64,000 bases of DNA. Origin: Candidatus Defluviilinea gracilis. Its GTDB lineage: Bacteria > Chloroflexota > Anaerolineae > Anaerolineales > Villigracilaceae. Location of the stretch: the NCBI GenBank assembly GCA_016716235.1, contig JADJWS010000001.1:2046001-2110000 (forward strand), read 5' to 3'. Shown one piece after another: positions 1-7,582 of this stretch. Each line of letters begins with the position of its first letter. Position 1 is the first letter of the stretch. Made by a program: the position numbers and the translations under genes. The notes beneath the pieces were generated by a model that saw only the letters and a program-made list of their open reading frames with translations, was not told the origin of the DNA and made no database searches.

Positions 1-1145
1 TTTTGCAATCGCGCGGACACGAGCTGGTCATCGTTGCCAGCGATTTGAACTATCAAACGGGTAAGCGGACTGTTGAACGCAAAGGAGTTTTCGCCGAGCA
101 GATCATTGACGGTGTGCGGGTTTTACGCGCGTATATTTATCCCGCTCTGCATCGCAGTTATTTTTGGCGCGTGATTTCGTTTTTCAGTTTCATGTTCAGT
201 TCGGTGTGGACTTCTTTTCGGGTAAACGATGTGGACTTGGTTCTAGGCACCACGCCGCCGATCTTTCAAGCCGTTTCCGCGTGGTTCGTAGCATGGATTC
301 GTCGCAAGCCGTTCCTGCTCGAAGTCCGCGACCTGTGGCCCGAATTCGGCGTGAGCATGGGCGTGTTGAAGAATCCGATTGTCATTGCGCTGGGACGTCG
401 GCTGGAGAAATTCTTGTACGCGCGTGCAGCCCATATTTTGGTGAACTCTCCCGCGTACAAAGAGTACATGATCGGCAAAGGCGTGCCTGAAAAGAAGATC
501 ACTTTCATCCCCTACGGCACAGACGTGGATATGTTCAATCCGCGAGTGGATGGCTCATCTATCCGCGCCGATCTGGGGTTGCAGGATAAATTCATCGTGT
601 TGTACGCAGGCGCATTGGGACAGGCGAACGACATTGACACCATCCTCCGCGCGGCGGAACGCTTGAAGCCGTACGACAAAATTCATTTTGTCCTCTTTGG
701 TGATGGCAAAGAACGCCCACGCCTGCAAAACGAAGCGAAACGGATGAAACTCACAAACGTCACCTTTGCAGGCGTCCGCCCCAAAAAGGACATGCCGCGT
801 GTCGTCGCCTCTGCGGATGTGTGTCTCGCCATCTTGCAGGATATTCCCATGTTCCGCACCACATACCCGAACAAAGTCTTCGACTACATGGCGGCGGGAC
901 GCGCCACTGTGCTCGTCATTGATGGAATCACGCGCGAATTAATCGAATCGTCGTATGGCGGAGTCTTCGTCCAGCCGAATGACGATGAAACACTTGCCGA
1001 AACGATCCTCGATCTTTCAAAGAATGTGGATATTGTCCAACAAATGGGACAAAACGCCCGCGAGTATTTGGTCAAGCATCTTGATCGACGTGATAAGCTG
1101 AATGAGACATTGGAATTGCTCGAAAAGTTAGTGCAAAAGAATTAG
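1..1145 (+). CDS. Glycosyltransferase family 4 (WbuB/WcaI-like), 5' end outside window
   Basis: The frame is open to the window edge and the first visible residues (QSRGHELVIVAS) are already inside the N-terminal Rossmann domain, so about 20-30 residues are missing and no start can be given. The protein is a GT-B retaining glycosyltransferase that adds a sugar to a lipid-linked acceptor at the inner face of the membrane. The C-terminal domain carries the donor-binding region PNKVFDYMAAG with the following VLVIDG strand, typical of the family. A hydrophobic segment near residues 50-70 fits membrane association. It is followed by an SDR epimerase and a WecA-like transferase, which suggests an exopolysaccharide or O-antigen-like cluster. 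The sugar is not predictable. Confidence 0.9.
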   Translation, partial: LQSRGHELVIVASDLNYQTGKRTVERKGVFAEQIIDGVRVLRAYIYPALHRSYFWRVISFFSFMFSSVWTSFRVNDVDLVLGTTPPIFQAVSAWFVAWIRRKPFLLEVRDLWPEFGVSMGVLKNPIVIALGRRLEKFLYARAAHILVNSPAYKEYMIGKGVPEKKITFIPYGTDVDMFNPRVDGSSIRADLGLQDKFIVLYAGALGQANDIDTILRAAERLKPYDKIHFVLFGDGKERPRLQNEAKRMKLTNVTFAGVRPKKDMPRVVASADVCLAILQDIPMFRTTYPNKVFDYMAAGRATVLVIDGITRELIESSYGGVFVQPNDDETLAETILDLSKNVDIVQQMGQNAREYLVKHLDRRDKLNETLELLEKLVQKN

Positions 1146-1213
1146 CCACGGAGACACTGAGCCACAGAGATTTTTTTAATAGATTTTCTCTGCGTTCTCT
1201 GTGTCTCTGTGGC
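1145..1213. repeat. Palindromic intergenic element with terminal inverted repeats
   Basis: The ends GCCACGGAGACAC and GTGTCTCTGTGGC are inverted copies with one mismatch, enclosing an A/T-rich centre. The left end overlaps the stop codon of the glycosyltransferase and the right end lies 6 bp before the start of the SDR gene. The transcript could fold into one long hairpin. It shares architecture, but not sequence, with the elements at 18808-18970, 51779-51844 and 61451-61556. Confidence 0.75.
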
Positions 1214-1218
1214 AAAAG

Positions 1219-2082
1219 ATGATTATGAAACTATTTGTCACAGGCGCGACGGGCTTCACTGGCTCACGCGTCGTCCATCTTCTCCTCAAAAACGGATACG
1301 AAGTCCGCTGTCTTCACCGCGCCTCCAGCGATCGTTCGACTCTTTCCGATCCCAAAATTGAATGGGCATTGGGAGATTTATCCGATACCCAAGCTTTGAC
1401 CTCTGCCATGCAGGGGACCGACGCCCTCGTCAACATCGCCTCGCTCGGCTTCGGTCACGCGGACTCGATTATCCGCGCCGCGAAAGACGCAGGCATCAAA
1501 CGCGCGGTCTTCATCAGCACGACTGCCATCTTCACGCAGTTGAATGCCAAGAGCAAGAAAGTCCGCGTGGCGGCGGAACTTGCCATCGAAACGAGCGGGC
1601 TACAGTACACCATCCTGCGCCCGACGATGATCTACGGCAGTCCACGCGACCGAAATATGTGGCGACTGATTCGCTTTATACGAGTCTCTCCAATTATTCC
1701 TGTTTTCGGCGATGGAAAATCTCTGCAACAACCCATCTTCGTGGACGATGTCGCGCAAGCGGTGGTAAGTTGCATATCAAACGACAAGACGATTGGCAAA
1801 AGTTACAACATCGCAGGGAAACATCCGCTGGCGTACAACGAAGTCATTGATACGATTGCTAAAGCGATGAACAAGCGAGTGTGGAAACTCCACATCCCTT
1901 CGAAGCCTGTCGTTGCTATGCTAAGTCTCTTCGAGCGGATGCGAATTCCATTCCCCATCAAAGCAGAACAAGTCCTGCGGCTGAACGAGAACAAAGATTT
2001 CAGTTATGCCGAAGCACAGACGGATTTTGGGTTTAGTCCGCTGGCGTTTGAGGAGGGAATAGAAAATGAGTTGAGAAAATAA
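1219..2082 (+). CDS. NAD-dependent epimerase/dehydratase (extended SDR)
   Basis: A nucleotide-sugar or sterol-type short-chain dehydrogenase of about 287 residues. The N-terminus has the glycine-rich NAD(P) motif GATGFTGSRV, followed by GDLSD at the adenine-binding position and an active-site serine/threonine region (FISTTA). The usual YxxxK is not evident: the equivalent region reads LNAKSKKVRVAAE, so catalysis may be atypical. The frame is open from a GTG at 1201, but that lies within the upstream palindrome; ATG 1219 or 1225 directly precedes the Rossmann strand and is preferred. The gene lies between two glycan genes and probably supplies a modified sugar. A second, degraded copy of its 3' end lies at 2696-2750. 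Confidence 0.85.
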   Translation: MIMKLFVTGATGFTGSRVVHLLLKNGYEVRCLHRASSDRSTLSDPKIEWALGDLSDTQALTSAMQGTDALVNIASLGFGHADSIIRAAKDAGIKRAVFISTTAIFTQLNAKSKKVRVAAELAIETSGLQYTILRPTMIYGSPRDRNMWRLIRFIRVSPIIPVFGDGKSLQQPIFVDDVAQAVVSCISNDKTIGKSYNIAGKHPLAYNEVIDTIAKAMNKRVWKLHIPSKPVVAMLSLFERMRIPFPIKAEQVLRLNENKDFSYAEAQTDFGFSPLAFEEGIENELRK

Positions 2083-2111
2083 AAACTCAGAGATTTTACT
2101 CTCTGAGTTTT
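2082..2111. terminator. Bidirectional intrinsic terminator
   Basis: The arms AAAACTCAGAG and CTCTGAGTTTT form an 11-bp stem with A and T runs on either side, so it can end transcription of the SDR gene on the plus strand and of the DUF4926 gene on the minus strand. It lies exactly between these convergent genes. Confidence 0.8.
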
Positions 2112-2117
2112 GAGTTC

Positions 2118-2333
2118 TCAGGCGAATTCTGGCTCGTAGTGCAGAACCAGCAACTTATCTGCCTTGACTGCGAGCTCTGCATAGGTCTGCCCTTCTTTAT
2201 CAACAAATTCAACCTCAAAGGCATCAAGCGCGAGGATTTCAACCACCGTCCCAACCTGCCCGCGTTTTAGCTCGTGTTCGGGGAGATCATCGGTCAATGC
2301 AACCACATCAAGTAATTTAACTTTGTTTTTCAT
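2118..2333 (-). CDS. DUF4926 domain protein
   Basis: A 71-residue protein with the pattern KLLDVVALTDDLPEHELKRG followed by QVGTVVEIL and EVEFVDKEGQTYAELAV, which matches the small SH3-like DUF4926 family. Function is unknown. It is the second gene of a two-gene minus-strand unit, 9 bp after the DUF6883-like gene. DUF4926 genes are often found beside DUF6883 genes, and the pair has the size and layout of a toxin-antitoxin or immunity module, but no activity has been shown to my knowledge. The module is bounded by direct repeats of the SDR 3' end. Confidence 0.85.
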   Translation of the reverse strand: MKNKVKLLDVVALTDDLPEHELKRGQVGTVVEILALDAFEVEFVDKEGQTYAELAVKADKLLVLHYEPEFA

Positions 2334-2342
2334 TTCGTACTC

Positions 2343-2675
2343 CTACAAGACATAGCAACTTGTAAGCCGTGGAAAATCTTCATTGGTGCGGATTATCCAT
2401 GCCGTGCGGACAGTTGCCTGCCCTTCTTGTCTTGACATCGTAAAGTCTACCACATAACGTTGACCGTACTCATCTCTCTCGGTTGGTGTCGCATCTTCAG
2501 AAACAATTGCGGACAGAATTGCGTCGCGGAGTTCTTCTACGTCATCTGATGTTATGCCGAGCGATGTGGCAAAGACGCGGGCTTTATGTTTCCCGCGAGG
2601 ATGACTGGCGCTCAAGCAATAATCCCGCAATTTCTCGATTTCAACAACGGCGCGGGCGGCGTTTGGCAGTTTCAT
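2343..2675 (-). CDS. DUF6883-like small protein
   Basis: A 110-residue protein starting MKLPNAARAVVEIEKLRDY, with LSASHPRGKHKARVFA, DAILSAI and a C-terminal strand pair reading YVVDFTM and TVRTAWII. This pattern fits DUF6883. The start is preceded 8 bp upstream by TATAAT (2689-2684 on the minus strand) with no Shine-Dalgarno, which suggests a leaderless mRNA. It is the first gene of the pair with the DUF4926 gene. The histidines and basic residues near positions 24-30 (HPRGKHKAR) are its most distinctive feature. Function unknown. Confidence 0.8.
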   Translation of the reverse strand: MKLPNAARAVVEIEKLRDYCLSASHPRGKHKARVFATSLGITSDDVEELRDAILSAIVSEDATPTERDEYGQRYVVDFTMSRQEGQATVRTAWIIRTNEDFPRLTSCYVL

Positions 2676-2695
2676 CTGTGAAAATTATACCGCCG

Positions 2696-2750
2696 CTTTC
2701 GGGTTCAGTCCGCTGGCGTTTGGAGGAGGGGATAGGGGTTGAGTTGAACT
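2696..2750 (+). repeat. Degraded copy of the SDR gene 3' end (direct repeat)
   Basis: This stretch matches 2024-2076, the last codons of the SDR gene, over about 50 bp. With one G removed it would read FSPLAFEEGIGVELN then stop, close to the FSPLAFEEGIENELRK end of the SDR protein. It therefore looks like the former, or a duplicated, 3' end of that gene, now separated from it by the DUF4926/DUF6883 pair. Confidence 0.75.
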
Positions 2751-2838
2751 AGGCGGCTGAGTAGCTTGAAATACTCATCGGGCGGGGTAAGGGAGAGACA
2801 ACAGCCTATTGAAGCGAATCAATTCCCCAATTCTCCAT

Positions 2839-2844
2839 TACAAT
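2839..2844 (+). promoter_or_regulatory. TACAAT -10 box, leaderless start for the WecA-like gene
   Basis: TACAAT ends 8 bp before ATG 2853 and there is no Shine-Dalgarno sequence between them. This spacing puts the transcription start at or within a few bases of the initiation codon. No convincing -35 box is visible. Confidence 0.45.
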
Positions 2845-2852
2845 CATCCTCA

Positions 2853-3872
2853 ATGTCCTCCCTCATCGCATTCTCCATCTTAGCCATCCTCTCCTACTTC
2901 CTCGTCCATCTCATCCGCCGTTACGCGGAGCGGCGGCAGATCCTCGACCATCCCAACGCGCGGAGTTCACATTCCATGCCCACGCCGCGCGGCGGAGGGG
3001 TGGCGATCGTCGTCCTCGTAGCGGGAGCAGGCTTATGGTCAATGAAAGAAGCGGAACTCAATCACGCGTTGATCTATCTCGTCTGCGGAGTCGTCATCGC
3101 ATGGCTGGGCTGGCGCGACGATGTTTCGTCATTGTCACCAAAGATTCGCTTTGCCGTGCAGGGACTCGTCGCGGCGGTCTCGATCTATGGGCTGGGATAT
3201 TTCAAAACGGTCACCATCCCGTTGTTCGGCGAGTTGCATTTGGGTGTCGTCGGAGTCATCATCACGTTTTTGTGGATCATCGGACTCGTCAACGCCTATA
3301 ATTTCATGGACGGCATTGACGGCATCGCGGGCGGCGTCGCGTTTGCGAGCGGGCTGGGTTGGATGATGCTCGCGTCGAACATGCGCAACGCGTTTGTGTT
3401 TGCGGTCGCGCTTGCCATCGCCGCGAGCAGTTTGGGTTTTCTCGCGCACAATTGGCATCCCGCGAAAATTTTCATGGGCGACGTTGCCAGCACATTTCTC
3501 GGTTATACCTTTGCGGTTCTGCCCTTGCTCTCCGCCGATCAGGGCGGTGACGCGCTCATGCTCGGCACGCTCCTGATGTGGACGTTCATCATGGACGCGG
3601 GCGTCACGTTCATCCGCCGCGCGCTCAAACGCGAAAACGTCCTCGCCGCGCATCGCACGCATCTCTACCAACGACTCGTCATCGGCGGGTATCCGCATCA
3701 CATCGTCAGCACGTTGTATCTCATGCTCACACTTCTCGCGGGCGTGCTGTCATTCGAATGGTCATCGGGAAGCCGCCTCGCCCCGCCATTGATCATCATC
3801 GGACTTCCGCTCATTTGGATTATCCTCTCTCGACATGCTAAGCAATTAAATTTGGACGCTGATAAACGCTGA
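2853..3872 (+). CDS. UndP-GlcNAc/FucNAc-1-phosphate transferase family (WecA/WbpL-like)
   Basis: A polyprenyl-phosphate sugar-1-phosphate transferase of 339 residues with about ten membrane helices. It would start a glycan chain by moving a phospho-HexNAc from UDP-sugar to undecaprenyl phosphate on the cytoplasmic side. Family motifs are clear: RDDVSSL, NAYNFMDGIDG with the catalytic aspartates, and HNWHPAKIFMGD near residue 200. The open frame extends 29 codons upstream, but those are polar and poor in codon character; ATG 2853 starts directly at the first membrane helix. Neighbours are glycan genes. The exact sugar cannot be told from the sequence. Confidence 0.9.
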   Translation: MSSLIAFSILAILSYFLVHLIRRYAERRQILDHPNARSSHSMPTPRGGGVAIVVLVAGAGLWSMKEAELNHALIYLVCGVVIAWLGWRDDVSSLSPKIRFAVQGLVAAVSIYGLGYFKTVTIPLFGELHLGVVGVIITFLWIIGLVNAYNFMDGIDGIAGGVAFASGLGWMMLASNMRNAFVFAVALAIAASSLGFLAHNWHPAKIFMGDVASTFLGYTFAVLPLLSADQGGDALMLGTLLMWTFIMDAGVTFIRRALKRENVLAAHRTHLYQRLVIGGYPHHIVSTLYLMLTLLAGVLSFEWSSGSRLAPPLIIIGLPLIWIILSRHAKQLNLDADKR

Positions 3873-3910
3873 TTGCGCTGACAAAACCCGATTAATTTTT
3901 TGGATTTCCT
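3852..3910. repeat. Interspersed element end (GACGCTGATAAACGCTGAT type)
   Basis: The 3' end of the WecA-like gene and the following spacer contain the unit GACGCTGATAAACGCTGAT. A related copy (GACGCGGATGAACGCTAAT) is found at 60036-60054. Here the repeat supplies the last codons and the stop of the gene. Confidence 0.5.
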
Positions 3911-3954
3911 TTCTACATGCCTCTTTCGCCCTTTGACTTTTATCTCCCCCCAAA

Positions 3955-6093
3955 ATGTTGAAGAAACTCCGAACACTCGCTTCTCTCTACCGTGAGCTTG
4001 GTCCTCGCTGGTCAGCCTTTCGCGTCGCCTACGCCTTTCGTCTCCGCACGGGACTCATCCGCTTGCAGATGCCGATGGGTGAATGGAGTGATTATGTACA
4101 CCTCCTCGGTGAGCGGAGTGGCGAACGCCCTTCTCGTCACGCCGTCGAAGCGCGACGCTTGCCAGAAAATATTTCTTGGAATCCACAAACCGCCAGCGCC
4201 GAAGCAGATCGCATCCTCAACGGCGAAATAAAATACTTCTCCCACCAATTCATCAAAACTGGATCTCCTCCCAATTGGCACCGCGATTATGTCACCCTGA
4301 GCGAAAGCGAAGGGTCTCTCCTCTCACAGTCAGAGATTCTTCGGTCGCAACAAACGCTCCCTCAGAATGACATGGCGAAACATTGGTCACAAATCTCCGA
4401 CGATTCCTCTGCTGACATCAAATTCATCTGGGAACCCAATCGCTTCGCCTTCGTCTACACCCTCGTCCGTGCTTATGTGGCAACGCACGACGAAAAATAC
4501 CCCGAAGCCTTCTGGACTCTCATCGAAGACTGGGCGCAACACAACCCTCCCAACACAGGACCCAACTGGATGGATGGACAAGAGATCGCCCTCCGCCTCA
4601 TGGCGTGGACGTTCGGTTACTTCCAATTCTCCAATTCTCCTTCCTCCACTCCCGACCGTAAAGCAAAATTCATTTTGCTAATTGCCGCGCAAACGAACCG
4701 TATCTATAAAAACATCAGCTACGCCATCTCCACGCGCAGTAACCACACCATCAGCGAAGCCTTCGGCTTGTGGATGGTCGGCCTGCTCTTCCCTGAACTC
4801 AAACACGCCGAAAAATATCTCACCCTCGGACGAAACCTCCTCGAGCAATCCGCCGCCGAACAGATTTTCCTCGATGGCGCTTACTCGATGTACTCCCTCA
4901 ACTACCATCGTTTCATCCTTCATATTTACTTGTATGCCATTCAACTCGGAGAACTCACCCACTTTCCACTTTCCACTGAACTCAAAGAATCGGTCGCCAA
5001 CTCCATTACTTACCTCTCCCACCTCATCAACCCCGAAACAGGCGAAATGCCCACCTACGGCTCCAACGACGGCGCGCTCGTTTTGCCGTTGAACAACTGT
5101 GACTTTACCGACTACCGTCCGCTGTTGCAACTGGGATGGTACATCACCAAAGAAGAATTCCTCTTCGATCCTGGTCCATGGGATGAAGATATATTTTGGT
5201 TATGTGGCGCAGAATCCCCTTCTCCCCGCGGGAGAGGGGTTAGGGGTGAGGGCGAAAAACAGAAGAAAGAAGAAAGAAGAAAGAATCTTAGCGAACTTCG
5301 CGTGCTTAGCGGTGAGTCGTTCCCCGATGGGGGAGTTTACCTCCTCCGCTCCTCCAACTCCCACGCCCTCCTCCACTGCACGGACTTCACCTCCCGTCCC
5401 TCCCATGCCGATCAACTCCACGTTGACTTATGGATTCGCGGATACAACATCGCCATTGACGCAGGCACCTACCTCTACAGCGGACAAGGCGTCTGGCGCA
5501 ACGGACTCGCGCACACGAATGTCCACAACACCATCAGTGTTGATGGTAAAGACCAAATGACAATGGTCAGCCGCTTCACGTGGACGAATTGGTCAAAGGG
5601 AAAAGTTCTCAGGCACGATAAGAATCTCTGGCAGGGCGAGCATGATGGTTATAAACCTGTATCTCACAAGCGAACGGTGATGGCGCTCGAAGGTGATCGC
5701 TGGCTTGTGATTGATCAACTCACTGCAAATGAAACACATCATTACGCGCTTCACTGGTTGCTCGCCGATTTTGAAGTACAGGAGCTTGCTCCTGCACATG
5801 GATTGTTACTTCAAACAAAAACGGACGGCAAGCCGTCCGACTCCAGAATTAAGATTCAAATGGGAATGCTCGACGGAAACGGCAAACTCTCAATCGTCCG
5901 CGCCGACCCCAACTCCACGCGCGGCTGGCGTTCACGCTATTACAGTCATAAAGAACCCGCCATCTCAATCCAACTCGAAGCGACTCAACCCCAAGTCACC
6001 TTTTGGAGTTTCTTCGGGCTTGAGGATGATGTTGTTGAAAAAGTTGGGAATGAACTGAAAATTAATTCAAAGTCAATTTCGCTGGTTGAGTAG
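3955..6093 (+). CDS. Heparinase II/III-like protein with repeat-derived insertions
   Basis: A 712-residue protein with an N-terminal alpha-toroid (conserved NPPNTGPNWMDGQEIALRL, SNHTISEAFGLWM, YSMYSLNYHRF) and a C-terminal beta-sandwich (HADQLHVDLW, DAGTYLYSG, RNGLAHTNVHNT), as in polysaccharide lyases PL12/PL21. Such proteins cleave or modify uronic acid-containing glycans, often inside exopolysaccharide clusters; a UDP-glucose dehydrogenase that could supply uronic acid lies 5 kb away. The usual length is nearer 600-650. The extra length is at residues 113-140 and 421-455, where interspersed repeats are translated in frame. Residues 222-232 and 342-347 also have tandem-repeat character, and the last codons and stop come from an intergenic element. 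No signal peptide is evident, so the site of action is uncertain. Confidence 0.88.
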   Translation: MLKKLRTLASLYRELGPRWSAFRVAYAFRLRTGLIRLQMPMGEWSDYVHLLGERSGERPSRHAVEARRLPENISWNPQTASAEADRILNGEIKYFSHQFIKTGSPPNWHRDYVTLSESEGSLLSQSEILRSQQTLPQNDMAKHWSQISDDSSADIKFIWEPNRFAFVYTLVRAYVATHDEKYPEAFWTLIEDWAQHNPPNTGPNWMDGQEIALRLMAWTFGYFQFSNSPSSTPDRKAKFILLIAAQTNRIYKNISYAISTRSNHTISEAFGLWMVGLLFPELKHAEKYLTLGRNLLEQSAAEQIFLDGAYSMYSLNYHRFILHIYLYAIQLGELTHFPLSTELKESVANSITYLSHLINPETGEMPTYGSNDGALVLPLNNCDFTDYRPLLQLGWYITKEEFLFDPGPWDEDIFWLCGAESPSPRGRGVRGEGEKQKKEERRKNLSELRVLSGESFPDGGVYLLRSSNSHALLHCTDFTSRPSHADQLHVDLWIRGYNIAIDAGTYLYSGQGVWRNGLAHTNVHNTISVDGKDQMTMVSRFTWTNWSKGKVLRHDKNLWQGEHDGYKPVSHKRTVMALEGDRWLVIDQLTANETHHYALHWLLADFEVQELAPAHGLLLQTKTDGKPSDSRIKIQMGMLDGNGKLSIVRADPNSTRGWRSRYYSHKEPAISIQLEATQPQVTFWSFFGLEDDVVEKVGNELKINSKSISLVE
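4291..4373. repeat. Interspersed TIR element read in frame inside the heparinase-like gene
   Basis: The ends GTCACCCTGAG and CTCAGAATGAC are imperfect inverted copies. Inside lie GCGAAGGGTCTC and CAGAGATTCTTCGG, the hallmark blocks of a small interspersed repeat that I know from many Chloroflexota and other genomes, normally intergenic. It adds low-complexity peptide (LSESEGSLLSQSEILRS) in a loop of the alpha-toroid. Confidence 0.75.
5216..5319. repeat. Composite repeat read in frame inside the heparinase-like gene
   Basis: Two elements are joined. The first (5218-5260) is the TCTCCCCGCGGGAGAGGGG palindrome followed by GGGGTGAGGG, also found at 56876-56914. A purine tract of GAAAGAA units follows, and then CTTAGCGAACTTCGCGTGCT, which matches the reverse complement of the start of the element at 51779-51844. 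The encoded peptide (RGRGVRGEGEKQKKEERRKN) is highly charged and lies between the two main domains. Confidence 0.75.
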
Positions 6094-6217
6094 GGCGGAG
6101 TGAAGCGAAGCCCGTATCGAAACCAGCAGGAATCAAGAGTAATCTTGTAACCAAAATTATTTCGCAGCGCGGTGGTTTCGATACGCTCCTCACTCCGTTC
6201 GTCGCTACTCAACCACC
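6082..6217. repeat. 136-bp MITE-like element with ~40-bp terminal inverted repeats
   Basis: The left end starts CTGGTTGAGTAGGGCGGAG and the right end closes CGCTACTCAACCAC; each arm runs through to a CGATAC/GTATCG block and GAAACC. The arms are inverted copies of about 40 bp around a 50-bp A/T-rich centre. The TAG stop of the heparinase-like gene lies inside the left arm, so insertion has set the C-terminus. A partial relative is present at 31168-31222. Confidence 0.85.
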
Positions 6218-6225
6218 GAGATTTA

Positions 6226-6316
6226 TCAATCTCCAATCTCTAATCTCCAGTCTCTAATCTCTAATCTCCAATCTCTCAATTCTCTAATCCTCCAATTCTC
6301 CTCCCTCAATTACCAA
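6226..6316. repeat. Short tandem array, CTAATCTCCAAT-type units
   Basis: About 90 bp of degenerate units such as CAATCTCTAATCTC and CCAATTCTCC, abutting the stop codon of the AcsE-like gene. Similar arrays with other units occur at eight more places in this window. Confidence 0.85.
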
Positions 6317-7183
6317 TTACTTCTTCCCCTCCTCCTCCCTCAACTTCTCCGTCGCCCTAAAATACTTCAAATACCGCATCGAATTCGCATCCTTGCCGAG
6401 AAGCAAATCAATCGCCTTGATCGAATTCCCCAACTTGATTGGGTCCGTAATAGACGTGGTCACGCCTGCCTGAATCGCCAATGCAAGGAACGCGCTATTC
6501 ACCGCGTGACGGTCAGGCAGACCAAACGACACATTGCTCGCGCCGAGACTGATATTCACGCCGTATTCTTTCACGATCAATTCAATTGCCTTCAATGTGA
6601 CCAGACCCGCCTGGCTGTTATGCCCAACCGTCATCACCAGCGGATCAATGATGATGTCCTCCGCAGGGATTCCCATCTTCGCCGCGCGCTCGATGATCTT
6701 CCCCGCCGCCGCGAGACGCCCCTCCGCGGTGGGTGGGATGCCCTCGTTACCGATCGCCATCCCGATCACCGCCGCGCCTCGATCTTTGACAATGGGCAGG
6801 ACTGTTGCCAATTGTTTATCTTCGCCATTGACCGAGTTCACTAACGGCTTCCCAGGCGTGACTTTCAATCCCGCTTCGAGAATCTTCGGCTCATTTGAGT
6901 CAATGCACAATGGAACATCCGCCACCGCCAATATCGCCTCCACTACCTTCGGCATGATCGCCGCTTCATCAATCTGCGGATGCCCAACGTTTACATCCAA
7001 CACATCCGCGCCCCAAGCGACCTGTCGCTTTGCGAGATGTTGAACATATTCGAAATTCTGGTCTACCAAAGCCTGTCCCAACTTCTTGATTCCCGTCGGG
7101 TTGATCTTCTCGCCAATAATGACAAACGGCTTATCGTGACCGATAGTCACAGTTTTGGAATTACTTTTCAAAATAGTGTGCAT
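6317..7183 (-). CDS. Methyltetrahydrofolate:corrinoid methyltransferase-like (AcsE/pterin-binding family)
   Basis: A 288-residue TIM-barrel protein of the pterin-binding family. It would transfer the methyl of methyl-tetrahydrofolate to a cob(I)alamin carrier, as AcsE does in the Wood-Ljungdahl pathway or the central domain of MetH in methionine synthesis. Visible pterin-site motifs are IGEKINPTG (residues 22-30), DVLDVNVGHP, CIDSNEP, SVNGE, DPLVMTVGHNS and GASNVSFGLP. The start ATG at 7183 is preceded by a good Shine-Dalgarno (TGGAGGAA); upstream ATGs are discounted. The next gene upstream on the same strand is a methylene-THF reductase fusion, which makes the substrate, although 400 bp separate them. 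No corrinoid protein or CO dehydrogenase gene is in the window, so the acceptor is open. Confidence 0.87.
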   Translation of the reverse strand: MHTILKSNSKTVTIGHDKPFVIIGEKINPTGIKKLGQALVDQNFEYVQHLAKRQVAWGADVLDVNVGHPQIDEAAIMPKVVEAILAVADVPLCIDSNEPKILEAGLKVTPGKPLVNSVNGEDKQLATVLPIVKDRGAAVIGMAIGNEGIPPTAEGRLAAAGKIIERAAKMGIPAEDIIIDPLVMTVGHNSQAGLVTLKAIELIVKEYGVNISLGASNVSFGLPDRHAVNSAFLALAIQAGVTTSITDPIKLGNSIKAIDLLLGKDANSMRYLKYFRATEKLREEEGKK

Positions 7184-7582
7184 TGTATTCCTCCAACGTA
7201 ACGCGACATTTTGCAAATTAACCAATAAATCTAGCAATAAACACGATATGGATTGTTGCCATAAATCTAATCCCGAAGGGATGACAGGATTCTAAAAACG
7301 GCAGAATGGGTTTCCAAATCCCGAAGGCGTCGCGTGGCGCCGTGGCGACAGATGACATAAATATTCCGCCTCTGACACCCCTTCGGGGTTGAATATGATA
7401 CATCCTGCAATCCTATAATCATTTGACCCCTTCGGGGTCTGTGGGTTATGTTGTATTGCACGGTTTAATTGTTAACCTACAATATGTCGCGTGTGACTTT
7501 ACAGCAATTGCCGCGGCGACCTTAATTGTTTTTCTCAGTATCTCTGCAACTCTGTGGCTGAACCTGCATTCATCAATAGTTT
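7184..7582. other. 399-bp intergenic region filled with small palindromic repeats
   Basis: No gene seen. The stretch holds several blocks of one repeat type: AATCCCGAAGGGATGACAGG near 7270, AAATCCCGAAGGCGTCGC near 7316, ACCCCTTCGGGGT at 7377-7389 and the perfect hairpin GACCCCTTCGGGGTC at 7426-7440. The array lies between the MetF-like and AcsE-like genes, so the latter may be transcribed separately or through these hairpins. Confidence 0.7.
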
